DNA of 64,000 nt from Natronosalvus halobius (GCF_024138145.1 NZ_CP099997.1:310001-374000); one strand, 5' to 3'. Positions 1-8,016 are shown, counted from the first letter of the stretch. Translations and numbers: made by a program. The notes: generated by a model not told the origin, from the letters alone.

Positions 1-169
1 TGCAATACAATTGTCCCTTTTTGCAGTAGTGGTACCGCAACTTTTCCCGCTGGTATTTGTGAGTGCGTTCCTCACTTTCAGAGCGGTCATTAATGAAGTA
101 AGGCGAGTAGAGCATCCAGATCGAGAAGTACCGCTCGAGAATTGAGTGCTGATTTTCACGCAGACTCAT
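1..169 (-). CDS. Partial hypothetical protein (N-terminal 56 residues)
   Basis: An open frame begins with ATG at 169 and runs leftwards to the window edge without a stop, giving 56 residues that start MSLRENQHSILERYF and contain an aromatic, basic stretch with one Cys near the edge. The composition is unlike its neighbours: it is not acidic and uses AT-rich codons (ATT, AAT, TAT, TTG), which suggests recently acquired DNA. It lies on the 3' side of tRNA-Pro, where integrative elements usually sit, and an att-like repeat lies between the two. I do not recognise the family. It could be a truncated mobile-element gene; a chance frame is also possible because only 56 codons are visible. Confidence 0.4.
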   Translation of the reverse strand, partial: MSLRENQHSILERYFSIWMLYSPYFINDRSESEERTHKYQREKLRYHYCKKGQLYC

Positions 170-493
170 CCCCGTGGCGACCAGGTACGACCTCGGGAAC
201 AGGAATTGCGACGTCCCCGCTGACGCCGCTCCCACAGCTCGATCGACGAGACGAATCGCACTCGCCGTACCGATGGACGCGGTCCGATGAGTTACTTAGA
301 CGCAGGGGAACTGCTCGAGATAGTCGTAGATGGAAAGCAGTGACTTTCGATTTAATCGCCGAGATACCGTCCTACAGCATCTCGAACTCCCATTGTTGCG
401 TCGCAAAATATGGGACCGCCGAGATTGAGCAAACTCGAAGAATTTGCGATGTTCGGCGGTCTCACGAATGAATGAGCACCGCGAATGAATGAG
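170..493. other. Gene-poor, relatively AT-rich stretch next to tRNA-Pro
   Basis: No convincing gene is seen. The open frames here lack haloarchaeal codon use and one of them simply reads through the tRNA. The stretch contains the att-like tRNA copy at 411-424 and two copies of CGAATGAATGAG (465-476 and 482-493) immediately beside the tRNA 3' end. I read it as the scar or edge of an integrated element. Confidence 0.4.
411..424 (-). repeat. att-like partial copy of the tRNA-Pro 3' end
   Basis: The 14 bases TGGGACCGCCGAGA at 411-424 are identical to 494-507, which is the 3' acceptor end and part of the T-arm of the tRNA-Pro gene. The match then decays. The copy lies 83 bp downstream of the tRNA 3' end in the same orientation, as expected for an attachment-site remnant left by a tRNA-targeting integrase. 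Seen directly; the integration history is inferred. Confidence 0.45.
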
Positions 494-564
494 TGGGACC
501 GCCGAGAGTCGAACTCGGGTCCTACGGACCCCATCCGCAGAGGATACCACTACCCCACGGTCCC
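494..564 (-). tRNA. tRNA-Pro (anticodon GGG)
   Basis: Reading the minus strand gives a 71-nt cloverleaf with no intron. The acceptor stem GGGACCG pairs with CGGTCCC and is followed by discriminator A. The anticodon arm TGCGG/CCGTA encloses the loop ATGGGGT, with U before anticodon GGG (plus-strand 530-532). The T-arm is CCGAG-TTCGACT-CTCGG. CCA is not encoded. The gene decodes CCC and, by wobble, CCU proline codons. Its 3' end faces the probable integrated DNA on the left. Confidence 0.93.
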
Positions 565-723
565 GCATCTGGAACGATGCGTGTGCATTGTTTAAGGGTA
601 TCGCTTCGGGGACGGGGTGCGACTCTTTCGCTCGCCGCCGCCGACCCGTCGCCCCACCTGGACGCCCACCAAGAGAGCTATCGGCGGGGGAACGTTTTTC
701 TCGTCGGGGTTCAACCTCCGCAC

Positions 724-1014
724 ATGAGCGATTTCGACCTCGACCTTCGAACCGCCGAGGAACACATCGACGACGAACTCGATCTCGAGGGGAGCATCCT
801 GCTGGACGTCTTGGACGGCTCGAAAGACCCCGAAGAGTGGCTCGAGGCCATCGACGCGGGCAACGTTTTGGTACTGAACGTAAACGGCGACGTCAACGAA
901 CTGGCGGCAGGCTTCGCTCGAGACATCAAGGAAGCGGGCGGCACGTTAGTCCACTTTCGGGGCTTCTTGATCGTCGCGCCGTCGGGCATCGACGTGGACA
1001 CGAGCCGTCTCTGA
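724..1014 (+). CDS. Small conserved haloarchaeal protein (DUF5779-like)
   Basis: The product is a 96-residue acidic soluble protein with no signal peptide or membrane segment. It starts MSDFDLDLRTAEEHIDDELD and has a hydrophobic core around residues 48-56 and 80-88 (FRGFLIVAPSG), suggesting a small alpha/beta fold. I recognise it as a haloarchaea-specific family, probably DUF5779, with no established function. The ATG at 724 was chosen over longer in-frame extensions because the family pattern starts here and the upstream extension would overlap the tRNA. It stands alone, convergent with the VOC gene 14 bp away. Confidence 0.8.
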   Translation: MSDFDLDLRTAEEHIDDELDLEGSILLDVLDGSKDPEEWLEAIDAGNVLVLNVNGDVNELAAGFARDIKEAGGTLVHFRGFLIVAPSGIDVDTSRL

Positions 1015-1028
1015 GCGAGTTTCGGTTT

Positions 1029-1748
1029 TCAATCCTCGAACACAGTCAGGTGGTGGCCGTCGGGGTCGCGCGCAACGAGCCGTGAGTTGGATCGGTCGAG
1101 CGAGCAAGCCCACCCCTCGAGCGCGGCTTCGACGGCTTCCAGGTCGTCCGTCTGGAATCCCAGGTCGACGTGGACGCCGCCCCTGGCGTCGGCCAGCCCC
1201 AGTTGGGGTTCCCAGAGTTCGAGCGCGACAGGGCCGTTCATCCGAATTCGACGCCGATCCGAGCCGCGGTCGACGGTCTCGAACCCCAGACGCCCGTAGC
1301 GGTCCTCGGCGTCCTCGAGCGACGCGACCTCGAGGACGACCTCGAAGACGCCGTCGATGCCCGGTCCTGGAACGTCGCTCTGGCCCAGTTCCACGCAGTT
1401 GCCGTCGGGGTCGTAAAGATAGAGCGAGCGAGCGTCACCGAAGGTGTGCTCCTGGAGGTCGTGTTCGTCCTCGAGTGCGTCCCACCAGTCGTCGTACTCG
1501 GCGGCCGGGATCGAGCAGGCGAAGTGAGTGTGGAGCCCGCCGCGCGGGAGCCTCGTCGGCCGTCGGAGGATCAGATCTGTCCCACCGGCGTCGAAGACGA
1601 CCGTTCGTCCGTCGTCGCCTCGCGCCTCGTCCGCGTGCCGGGCGAGGGGTCGATCCGTGGTCGACAACTCGAGGGTTTCCTCGTAGAACCGGCGCGCGGG
1701 TGCGAGGAACTCGACTTCCAGCCCCAGCCAGGCCAGCCTGGTCAGCAT
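1029..1748 (-). CDS. VOC (glyoxalase/extradiol dioxygenase) superfamily protein
   Basis: The 239-residue protein contains two vicinal-oxygen-chelate modules. The first runs from LAWLGLEVEF to YDPDGNCVELGQ (about residues 5-125), the second from VFEVVLEVASLEDAEDRYG to ARDPDGHHLTVFED at the C-terminus. Each carries the hallmark end motif DPDG followed by a metal-ligand position (Glu in the first, His in the second). Tandem VOC modules are typical of extradiol-dioxygenase-like and glyoxalase-like enzymes. The substrate cannot be told from the sequence, and the neighbours give no pathway. Start is ATG at 1748; a start 9 codons upstream exists but adds a basic tail outside the fold. Confidence 0.82.
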   Translation of the reverse strand: MLTRLAWLGLEVEFLAPARRFYEETLELSTTDRPLARHADEARGDDGRTVVFDAGGTDLILRRPTRLPRGGLHTHFACSIPAAEYDDWWDALEDEHDLQEHTFGDARSLYLYDPDGNCVELGQSDVPGPGIDGVFEVVLEVASLEDAEDRYGRLGFETVDRGSDRRRIRMNGPVALELWEPQLGLADARGGVHVDLGFQTDDLEAVEAALEGWACSLDRSNSRLVARDPDGHHLTVFED

Positions 1749-1870
1749 ACGACCGAGTACGCCGGACGGCCTCAAAGTCCCATCGCTGTCACGAACGTCG
1801 GACCGGTTCGGCGACGAAATGTTGGCGATTCTGTATGACGTTTATGGTCGTTGCGTTCGAAACAATAGCC

Positions 1871-2554
1871 ATGAGCTTTCGTGTCGACGAGAGTGAGACG
1901 GCCCTCCAGGAGATCGACCGATTCGACGGCGGCGTCGGCTGGATTGCCCATCCGGAGGAGGCGATGGAGCGGGCCAGCCACGCCCTCGAAATCGACGGCG
2001 AGGTCTGGGTTTTCGACCCCGTCGACGCCGACGGAGTCGACGAACTGCTCGCGTCGCTCGGCGAGGTGGCCGGCGTCGTCGTCATGCTCGACCGACACAA
2101 GCGCGACGCGGGAGCGATTGCCAAACGCCACGACGCCGCGGTCTACCTGCCAGAGTGGTTCGACGGCGTGAGCGAGGAGGTCGGCGCACCGGTCGTCAGG
2201 TTCGGCGACGAACTCGCGGACACGGGCCTCGAGTCGTTCGTGGTGAAGGACGGGCGCTTCTGGCAGGAGGTCGGGCTGTACGACCCCGTTCGCAGAACGC
2301 TGATCGTCTCCGAATCGCTCGGGACGGTGGCGTACTTCCGGGCGGGCGACGAACCGCTCGGCGTCCATCCAATGCGCCGTTTGTCGCCTCCGCGTGGGAC
2401 GCTCGGCGGCTACCGTCCCGAACGGATTCTGGTCGGCCACGGCGAGGGGATCCACGACGACGCGACTCGGATTCTGTCGGAGACCCTCGATACGTCGCGG
2501 CGACGGACGCCCAGAGTGTACGCCGGGGCGGTTCGACAGTTCCTGCCGTTTTGA
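1871..2554 (+). CDS. Conserved hypothetical protein, possibly a degenerate metallo-beta-lactamase-like fold
   Basis: A 227-residue soluble acidic protein, starting MSFRVDESETALQEIDRF. The middle (VVVMLDRHKRDAGAIAKRHD, then VYLPEW) and the C-terminus (RILVGHGEGI) recall the layout of haloarchaeal MBL-fold-like proteins. However, the canonical HxHxDH metal motif is absent, so a hydrolase call is not justified. A TATA-like element (CGTTTATGG, about 1838-1846) sits about 26 bp before the start, fitting a very short leader. Longer in-frame openings upstream are arginine-rich antisense of the VOC gene and are rejected. Function unknown. Confidence 0.68.
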   Translation: MSFRVDESETALQEIDRFDGGVGWIAHPEEAMERASHALEIDGEVWVFDPVDADGVDELLASLGEVAGVVVMLDRHKRDAGAIAKRHDAAVYLPEWFDGVSEEVGAPVVRFGDELADTGLESFVVKDGRFWQEVGLYDPVRRTLIVSESLGTVAYFRAGDEPLGVHPMRRLSPPRGTLGGYRPERILVGHGEGIHDDATRILSETLDTSRRRTPRVYAGAVRQFLPF

Positions 2555-2638
2555 CCCTGAGGCCCAAACGAAGGCCGCGAGCCAACCCACGACGGGAACA
2601 GGTCTTTGTAGCTTCCGGGCGGAACTCGAGTCGTAACT

Positions 2639-3064
2639 GTGGTCTACATCACCCGCGGGCTGGTCGACGTCTTGCTAGAGCTGGCAGCCGACGCCGAGCC
2701 GTCGCGACTGACGACGGGCCTCTCCGTCTCGGAGTCGTCAACACTCGAGGGTGCCGATGCGGGTGTGCTCCCCGAGGAGACGCCAGTATTCACCGACTTC
2801 TTCTTGCCCGATCCAGGCAATGCGGTCAACGCCGTCTTCGGCGTCACGCTGTCGACGCCGGCCAGGGAGACCCAGGGCCGATTCGTCTCCCATCCGACCG
2901 GCGAACTGCTGGTCACGCGACGGGACGACCTCGCGGAGGTCGTCTTCGTCGCCGTTCCGCCGTGGGAGCCGACGTCCGAGTCGTTCGCCGCGTTCGACCG
3001 GGCAGGCGAACGACTGCCGCTCGAGATCGTCGACGCGGAGCCGCCGGTGGAGTCCTTCGAGTAG
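2639..3064 (+). CDS. Conserved haloarchaeal protein, unknown function
   Basis: The product is 141 residues with a GTG start (MVYITRGLVDVLLELAADAE). It has a central segment FTDFFLPDPGNAVNAVFGV and the line GRFVSHPTGELLVTRRDDLA, followed by VVFVAVPPW. The alternation of short beta strands and helices resembles a JAB/MPN-like or ribosome-associated small fold, but the JAMM metal motif is not present, so this is only an impression. No signal peptide or membrane segment. It lies 84 bp after the previous gene in the same orientation and is followed by a 21-bp-period tandem repeat. Confidence 0.65.
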   Translation: MVYITRGLVDVLLELAADAEPSRLTTGLSVSESSTLEGADAGVLPEETPVFTDFFLPDPGNAVNAVFGVTLSTPARETQGRFVSHPTGELLVTRRDDLAEVVFVAVPPWEPTSESFAAFDRAGERLPLEIVDAEPPVESFE

Positions 3065-3081
3065 CCTGGCCTCGCGGTTCC

Positions 3082-3216
3082 CGGGACTCATGGCGCCGTT
3101 TTCGGGACCTGTGGGGCCGCTCCCGGGACTTGTGGAGTCGTTCTTGGGACAATGGCACTGTTCCCGAGGGTCGTGTCACCGTTTCCGAGGGTCGTGTCAC
3201 CGTTTTCGAGGGTCGT
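3082..3216. repeat. Degenerate 21-bp tandem repeat, about 6.4 units
   Basis: Starting at 3082 the sequence falls into consecutive 21-base units: 3082-3102, 3103-3123, 3124-3144, 3145-3165, 3166-3186, 3187-3207 and a partial seventh unit. The first three share CGGGAC at the start and end in -CGTT/CGCT-. Units 5 and 6 are nearly identical (GAGGGTCGTGTCACCGTTT plus two bases). The array fills most of the 179-bp gap between the convergent 2639-3064 and aldo/keto reductase genes, so it may lie in both 3' untranslated regions. Confidence 0.75.
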
Positions 3217-3243
3217 CGACGAACCCGCCGTCGACCCAAAGAA

Positions 3244-4008
3244 TCACTCCGGAAACAGCTCCTCACGCCGCTCGATCGCGTCGATCGCGTCGACGTCTTT
3301 CGGTTCGAGATCGATTCCGGCTGCGTCGAGATTGGCCTCGAGGTGCTCGCGACTGCTGGCTTTCGGAATCGCGTGGACGCCGTCGTGAGCGAGAACCCAC
3401 GCGAGTGCCACCGCCTCGGGCGTCGTATCGTGCTTCTCGGCGACCGCCACGACGGGCTCGAGTTCGCGTACCCGACCGCCGGAAAGCGGCGAGTACGCGA
3501 CGATGGGGTACTCGTGGCGGCGGGCGTGCTCGAGCAGTCCTGGAGATCGAAAGAGCGGGTGGAATTCGACCTGGTGGGCAGCGATTGGGGCCACGAGGAT
3601 CGATCGGGCGGTCTCGAGTTCCTCGGGTGTGAAGTTGCTCAGGCCGACGTGCTCGATCCAGCCGCGCTCGCGGAGGCTGTCGAACGCGCGGAGCGTCGCC
3701 TCGGGGTTGTAGGCCTCGATCGGTCGGTGGACGTACAGCAGATCGATCGTCTCCACCCCGAGGCGCTCACGGCTTGCGTCGGTGCTGTCGATCACGTCGT
3801 CGGGGGCGAGGCTGTCGGCCCAGACCTTGGTGGCGACGGTGAGCTCGTCTGGTGGGACGTCGCTCCGGGCGATTCCCTCACCGACGACGGCCTCGTTGCC
3901 GTAGATCTGTGCGGTGTCGAGGTGACGGTAGCCGACATCGAGGGCGGTCGCGATCACGTCGGGGTCCTCGATGCCCATCGTACCGAGACCGATCGGTGGC
4001 AGGTCCAT
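3244..4008 (-). CDS. Aldo/keto reductase
   Basis: A 254-residue NADPH-dependent oxidoreductase of the AKR superfamily (TIM barrel). The catalytic tetrad is visible: Asp31 and Tyr36 in HLDTAQIYGNE, Lys61 in ATKVW, and His94 in YVHRP. The cofactor-binding C-terminal segment contains IPKASSREHLEANLDA. This resembles the 2,5-diketo-gluconate reductase/glyoxal reductase branch that reduces small aldehydes and ketones. The ATG at 4008 (MDLPPIGLGTMG) fits the family start. Longer openings extend over the udk promoter and are rejected. Divergent from udk, with a 121-bp intergenic region. Confidence 0.88.
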   Translation of the reverse strand: MDLPPIGLGTMGIEDPDVIATALDVGYRHLDTAQIYGNEAVVGEGIARSDVPPDELTVATKVWADSLAPDDVIDSTDASRERLGVETIDLLYVHRPIEAYNPEATLRAFDSLRERGWIEHVGLSNFTPEELETARSILVAPIAAHQVEFHPLFRSPGLLEHARRHEYPIVAYSPLSGGRVRELEPVVAVAEKHDTTPEAVALAWVLAHDGVHAIPKASSREHLEANLDAAGIDLEPKDVDAIDAIERREELFPE

Positions 4009-4129
4009 GTGGAGACTAGCTGCCCGCGGTATTTCGGTGTCCCGGTCGGCTACCCGAGCCTCGTACTGCGTGGCTCTCGGGCCACCCGAGACCACCGTCT
4101 TCTTAACCGTGCGTTTCGATCCTCGAGTA

Positions 4130-4789
4130 ATGAGTATCCCCTCCTTCGTCGTCGGGATCGCCGGAGGAACGGGCGCCGGGAAGACGTCCGTCGCCCGCGA
4201 CGTCGCCGAGGCGGTCGGCGAAGCCGTCACTCGAATCCCCGTCGACAACTACTACGAGGACCTCTCGCATCTCGAATACGAGGAACGGACTGAGGTCAAC
4301 TACGACCACCCCTCGGCCTTCGAGTGGGAACTCCTGCGCGAGCACCTCGATACGCTCTCGATGGGGCAACCGATCGAGATGCCCCAGTACGACTTCGAGC
4401 GCCACAACCGGATGGACGAGACGGTCACCGTCGAGCCCACGGACGTCATCGTCGTCGAGGGGATCTTCGCGCTGTACGACGACGTGATCCTCGAGATGCT
4501 CGACCTCTGCGTCTACGTCATGACCGATGCCGACGTCCGCATCCTCCGGCGGATCCAGCGGGACGTGATCGACCGCGGTCGGGACCTGGAGGGCGTCATC
4601 GACCAGTACCTCGAGACGGTCAAGCCGATGCACGAGCGGTTCGTCGCGCCGACGAAGAAGCACGCGGACGTCATCATCCCCGAGGGAGTCAATCGGATGG
4701 CGATCGACCTGCTCACCGAGAAGATCGAGTCGGAACTCTCCGAGGAGTTCGAGCCGCGAGAGCCACTCGAGACGCTGGATCACGACTGA
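4130..4789 (+). CDS. udk: Uridine kinase
   Basis: The 219-residue protein phosphorylates uridine or cytidine to the monophosphate in pyrimidine salvage, in the cytoplasm. The Walker A loop GGTGAGKTS is at residues 12-20. The typical PVDNYYEDLS segment follows, then NYDHPSAFEWELL, the VVEGIFALYDD Walker B-like segment, and the IQRDVIDRGRDLEGV lid arginines. Length agrees with the family. The TATA-like TTCTTAACC (4099-4107) is about 26 bp before the ATG at 4130, suggesting a leaderless transcript. Confidence 0.93.
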   Translation: MSIPSFVVGIAGGTGAGKTSVARDVAEAVGEAVTRIPVDNYYEDLSHLEYEERTEVNYDHPSAFEWELLREHLDTLSMGQPIEMPQYDFERHNRMDETVTVEPTDVIVVEGIFALYDDVILEMLDLCVYVMTDADVRILRRIQRDVIDRGRDLEGVIDQYLETVKPMHERFVAPTKKHADVIIPEGVNRMAIDLLTEKIESELSEEFEPREPLETLDHD

Positions 4790-4870
4790 TCGCGGACTCT
4801 ACTGTCGAAGGAGACTCAACCTCGAGCAATTTTGCTAATAGTTGTCACAAACGTTTGGTGAGTGGTGCCC

Positions 4871-5713
4871 CTACTCGAGGGAGAGCGACCAATCTCCACC
4901 AGCCTCGACAGCCACGTATCCGACGCCATCGTGCCGGAAGGTGGTCTCTCCTTCGTATTCATCAATTTCGTTGAATACCAGTTCACCCCAGTCTCCTTCG
5001 GGTGGATACACCTGAACGATGAAGTTCCCATCACCCCTGTGTTCACCTACTGCCGTGTGACTACCGCCAAACTCGAACGGTCCGAACACTTCGTTCACGG
5101 TGCCGTCTATTGACTGTGGAAGCGAATCGCCGCTAGTCGCTCGCGGTTGGCGGATGGTGATCTCCCAGTCACCGTCGGCTTCGACGTCTAACTGGTACGT
5201 ATCGGAATCGATGAGAGCGGCTGTCGCTCCTTCGTACTCCCCGATCTCGTTTACGAACATCTCGTCGAAATCCCCCTCCGAGGGGACCAGGTGTACCTGG
5301 AAGTTGCTGCTTCCACCCGTGTGAGTGGCCTCGACGACGGTAAGACCGCCTTCGATCTCGAGGTCGTCGTGGACTTCTGCCCCCGACCCCGAGAACGTCA
5401 TTTCCTCGGGTTCAGAAGACGATTCGTCGGTATCGTCGTCATCGTCGTCATCGTCCTCGTTCGTCTCTTCAGACTCGTCCTCCGTCTCATCCTCAGTACC
5501 ATCTCCATCATCCGAGGAATCGTCCGAAGCGTCTTCAGTATCGTCGTCCGAACCGTCGCCACCCCCGGTATCGTCGTTCCCGGAATCGTCGGTCGTTTCC
5601 GTCTCGTCTTCGCCTGCCTCGTCGGACGAGCATCCCGCGAGAGTAGCGGCGAGCGTAACTCCACCAAATAACTCGACGAATTTCCGTCGCCGAAGCTGAT
5701 CTCGAGTCATCAT
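4871..5713 (-). CDS. Tat-type lipoprotein with Asp/Glu-rich stalk and duplicated C-terminal domain
   Basis: About 280 residues. The N-terminus carries a Tat-like RRRKFVELFGG motif and a hydrophobic stretch ending in the lipobox LAGC, so the mature protein should be lipid-anchored on the outer face of the membrane. An almost pure Asp/Glu/Ser/Thr stalk of about 80 residues follows. The rest is two copies of a roughly 75-residue beta domain. Each has a line of the type NFQVHLVPSEGDF..FVNEIGEYEG and ends with an aromatic DWEITI/DWSLSL strand. I do not recognise a catalytic site; a surface-binding role is likely. The ATG pair at 5713/5710 and a GTG at 5734 are possible starts; 5713 keeps the Tat signal compact. 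Confidence 0.78.
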   Translation of the reverse strand: MMTRDQLRRRKFVELFGGVTLAATLAGCSSDEAGEDETETTDDSGNDDTGGGDGSDDDTEDASDDSSDDGDGTEDETEDESEETNEDDDDDDDDTDESSSEPEEMTFSGSGAEVHDDLEIEGGLTVVEATHTGGSSNFQVHLVPSEGDFDEMFVNEIGEYEGATAALIDSDTYQLDVEADGDWEITIRQPRATSGDSLPQSIDGTVNEVFGPFEFGGSHTAVGEHRGDGNFIVQVYPPEGDWGELVFNEIDEYEGETTFRHDGVGYVAVEAGGDWSLSLE

Positions 5714-5756
5714 ATCGGAAAACAACAATCTCACTTTTGACTGTTATGCTTTACCT

Positions 5757-5764
5757 TTAAATAC
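5757..5764 (-). promoter_or_regulatory. TATA box for the 4871-5713 lipoprotein gene
   Basis: The minus strand reads TATTTAAAGG here within an AT-rich patch, at the usual archaeal box position. It predicts transcription starting near 5732, about 20 bases before the ATG at 5713. This is also compatible with the alternative GTG start at 5734 being leaderless. Confidence 0.5.
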
Positions 5765-5790
5765 ATGGGAATGTCAGCTATCCCCTCAGC

Positions 5791-7869
5791 TTACTCGCTC
5801 GTCGACTTCCCGCTCTCACCGACCGGTTCGACCTCAGCCGCGGCTGCTTTGTACTCCGGAATCTTCGCCAGCGGGTCCAGGACGTCGTTCGTCAGCGTGT
5901 TCGCCCGGGCGTCCGAAAAGTGTGGGGTGGTCCACACGACCCCCTCTTTGATGTCCTCGGTGACGTTCGCCTCCAGGACGATCTCGCCGCGACGGGACCG
6001 GAGCACGACGTACTCTCCGTCCTCGATACCCCGGTTCGCGGCGTCGGCGGGGTGAACGTCGACGAAGTTCTCGGGAGTCTTCCGGCGAAGCGTCGGCGAC
6101 CGGGTGCTCATCGTCCCCGTATTGTAGTGTTCCTCGAGTCGCGCGGTCGTGAGCACGAGCGGGAACTCGTCGTCCGGAACTTCGTCCGGGGGCTGGTGGC
6201 GAACCCCGCGGACGACGCCGAGGCCGTCCTCGGTATCGAACGATTCGGCGTAGAGGTACTGGTCGCCCTCGTCGCCCGGTTCGTAACAGGGCCACTGGAT
6301 GCCCTCGCGACCGATGCGGTCGTAGGTCATACCGTAATAGATCGGACACACCTCCCGGAGTTCCTCGAAGACGGCCTCGGGGCCGTCGAAGTCGAACCCC
6401 GAACCGAAGAGTCGGGTGCCGACGTCACAGAGGATGTCCAGGTCGTGGCGCGTGTTTCCGGGGACGTCGGTCACCTTGCGCATTCGCTGGACGCGTCGGT
6501 CGGTGTTGGTGACCGTACCGCCGCGTTCGGCCCAGGACGTGGCGGGCAAAATGACGTCCGCGAACTCCGCCGTGTCGGTCATGAAGATGTCCTGGACGAC
6601 GAGGAACTCGAGGTCGGCTATGCGTTTTTCGACCTCGAGGGCGTCGGGTTCGCTCATCACCGGGTTCTCGCCCATGACGTACAGCCCGTGGACCGAGTCG
6701 CCGATAGCGTTCGAGACCTCGACGTTCGTCAAACCGGGTTCGGGCGGAATCTCGAAGCCCCAGACCGATTCGACCGCCTCCCGGGCCTCGTCGTCGTCGA
6801 CGTTCTGGTAGCCGGGGAGGACGTTCGGCATCGCGCCCACGTCGCAGGTGCCCTGGACGTTGTTCTGGCCGCGAAGCGGGTTGACGCCCGTGCCGGGCCG
6901 CCCGACGTTGCCGGTCACCAAAGCGAGGTTGACCTCGTTTTGCACGTTGTCGACGCCGCAGGCGTGCTGGCTCATCCCCATGCCGGTGAAGATGGCGCCG
7001 TTTTCGGCCTCGGCGTAGATTCGGGCGGCCTCCTGGATGTCCTCGAGCGGGACGCCGCAGGTCTCGGCGGCCGCCGCCGCGTTGAAGTCCGCGAGGGTCG
7101 CCTCTAGATGATCGAATCCCCGCGTTCGTTCTGCCACGAAGTCCTCGTCGTACAACCCCTCCTCGAGGATCGTGTCCAGGACGACGTTCAGAAGTGGGAT
7201 GTCGGTTCCGGGCTCGAGCTGGAGGTGAATGTCCGCGTCCCGGCTCGTCTTGTTCGCGTGGGGGTCGACCTGGATGAGCGTCGCTCCCTCGCGAACGGCC
7301 CGACGGAAGTAGTTGCTGTGGGCGATGACGTGTTGCTCGGCCGGGTTCGCCCCCTGGACCCAGTAGACGTCGCCGTGGGTCTCGAGGTCGGCCATGCTGT
7401 TGGTCATCGCGCCGGCGCCGAGGCTCTGGCGGAGCGTGTATACAGTCGAGGCGTGGCACATTCGGGTACAGTTGTCGACGTTGTTCGTGCCGTAGCGCCG
7501 GGCGAGCTTCTGGAGCAGGTAGTTCTCCTCGTTCATCACCTTCGAGGAGCCGAAGAAGCCCACTGCGTCGGGGTCGTGTTCCCCGTGGATTCGCTCGAGT
7601 TCCGAGACGGTCAGGTCCAGGGCCTCGTCCCAGGTCGCTTCGCGGAACTCGCCGTCTTCACGGATCAACGGCGTCTTCAACCGATCCTCGTGGTTGACCA
7701 CCTGCGGTGAGGCGCCGCCCTTGATGCACAGCGCGCCCTCGTTTACGGGCGCGTCGAACCACGGCTTCAGGGACACCTCCCCGGGTTCCTCACCTTCCTG
7801 TAAGGTGAGTCCACAGCCCACGCCGCAGTACGGACAGATCGTCTCGACGCCCTCGTTCTCGGAGCTCAT
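5791..7869 (-). CDS. fdhF: Molybdopterin oxidoreductase, formate dehydrogenase alpha-type subunit
   Basis: The 692-residue cytoplasmic enzyme has an N-terminal 4Fe-4S motif ICPYCGVGCGL. The Mo/W ligand Cys lies in the RMCHASTVYTL segment, where formate dehydrogenases have Cys or Sec. A C-terminal molybdopterin-dinucleotide-binding domain begins near LVLTTARLEEHYNTGTMS. The GMGMSQH and LRGQNNVQG segments are typical of FdhF/FdnG relatives. The expected reaction is formate to CO2 with transfer to an unidentified acceptor. No beta (ferredoxin-like) or diaphorase subunit is adjacent, so the partner is unknown. No Tat signal. Start ATG 7869 was preferred; ATG 7887 adds six residues. The nearby YqeC-like gene may aid its cofactor. 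Confidence 0.9.
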   Translation of the reverse strand: MSSENEGVETICPYCGVGCGLTLQEGEEPGEVSLKPWFDAPVNEGALCIKGGASPQVVNHEDRLKTPLIREDGEFREATWDEALDLTVSELERIHGEHDPDAVGFFGSSKVMNEENYLLQKLARRYGTNNVDNCTRMCHASTVYTLRQSLGAGAMTNSMADLETHGDVYWVQGANPAEQHVIAHSNYFRRAVREGATLIQVDPHANKTSRDADIHLQLEPGTDIPLLNVVLDTILEEGLYDEDFVAERTRGFDHLEATLADFNAAAAAETCGVPLEDIQEAARIYAEAENGAIFTGMGMSQHACGVDNVQNEVNLALVTGNVGRPGTGVNPLRGQNNVQGTCDVGAMPNVLPGYQNVDDDEAREAVESVWGFEIPPEPGLTNVEVSNAIGDSVHGLYVMGENPVMSEPDALEVEKRIADLEFLVVQDIFMTDTAEFADVILPATSWAERGGTVTNTDRRVQRMRKVTDVPGNTRHDLDILCDVGTRLFGSGFDFDGPEAVFEELREVCPIYYGMTYDRIGREGIQWPCYEPGDEGDQYLYAESFDTEDGLGVVRGVRHQPPDEVPDDEFPLVLTTARLEEHYNTGTMSTRSPTLRRKTPENFVDVHPADAANRGIEDGEYVVLRSRRGEIVLEANVTEDIKEGVVWTTPHFSDARANTLTNDVLDPLAKIPEYKAAAAEVEPVGESGKSTSE

Positions 7870-8016
7870 ACTGTCGATTGCTACCATTACACGTATCAGT
7901 CTTTGGGAGTCTCGAGCGGACAGTCAGCGGACGGGATGGATCCGTAGGACGAATCGCCGTAACCCTTCCATCAGTTCGGCAACGGTTTTTGTCGGTTCGG
8001 ACCGTCGGTCGACTCG

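Noticed and set aside
142-471. Plus-strand open frame of 109 residues beside tRNA-Pro
   Set aside because: Basic, serine/arginine-rich and without haloarchaeal codon bias; it overlaps the minus-strand partial frame and the att-like repeat. Nothing in it resembles a protein family.
1082-1870. Long in-frame N-terminal extension of the 1871-2554 gene
   Set aside because: It is arginine/proline-rich translation opposite the VOC gene. The acidic, family-like protein and a TATA element both point to ATG 1871.
3082-3216. CRISPR array
   Set aside because: Units are contiguous with no spacers and too variable; there are no cas genes. The arrays at 35.3 and 36.7 kb fail for the same reasons.
2155-4293. 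712-residue plus-strand open frame
   Set aside because: It crosses the repeat array and is antisense to the aldo/keto reductase. High-GC archaeal DNA produces long antisense frames of this type; the composition is Arg/Gly/Val-rich and not acidic.
7440-7475. In-frame UGA selenocysteine in the formate dehydrogenase
   Set aside because: The ligand position is a normal Cys codon (TGC, in RMCHAST). No selenocysteine is required, although YqeC is nearby.
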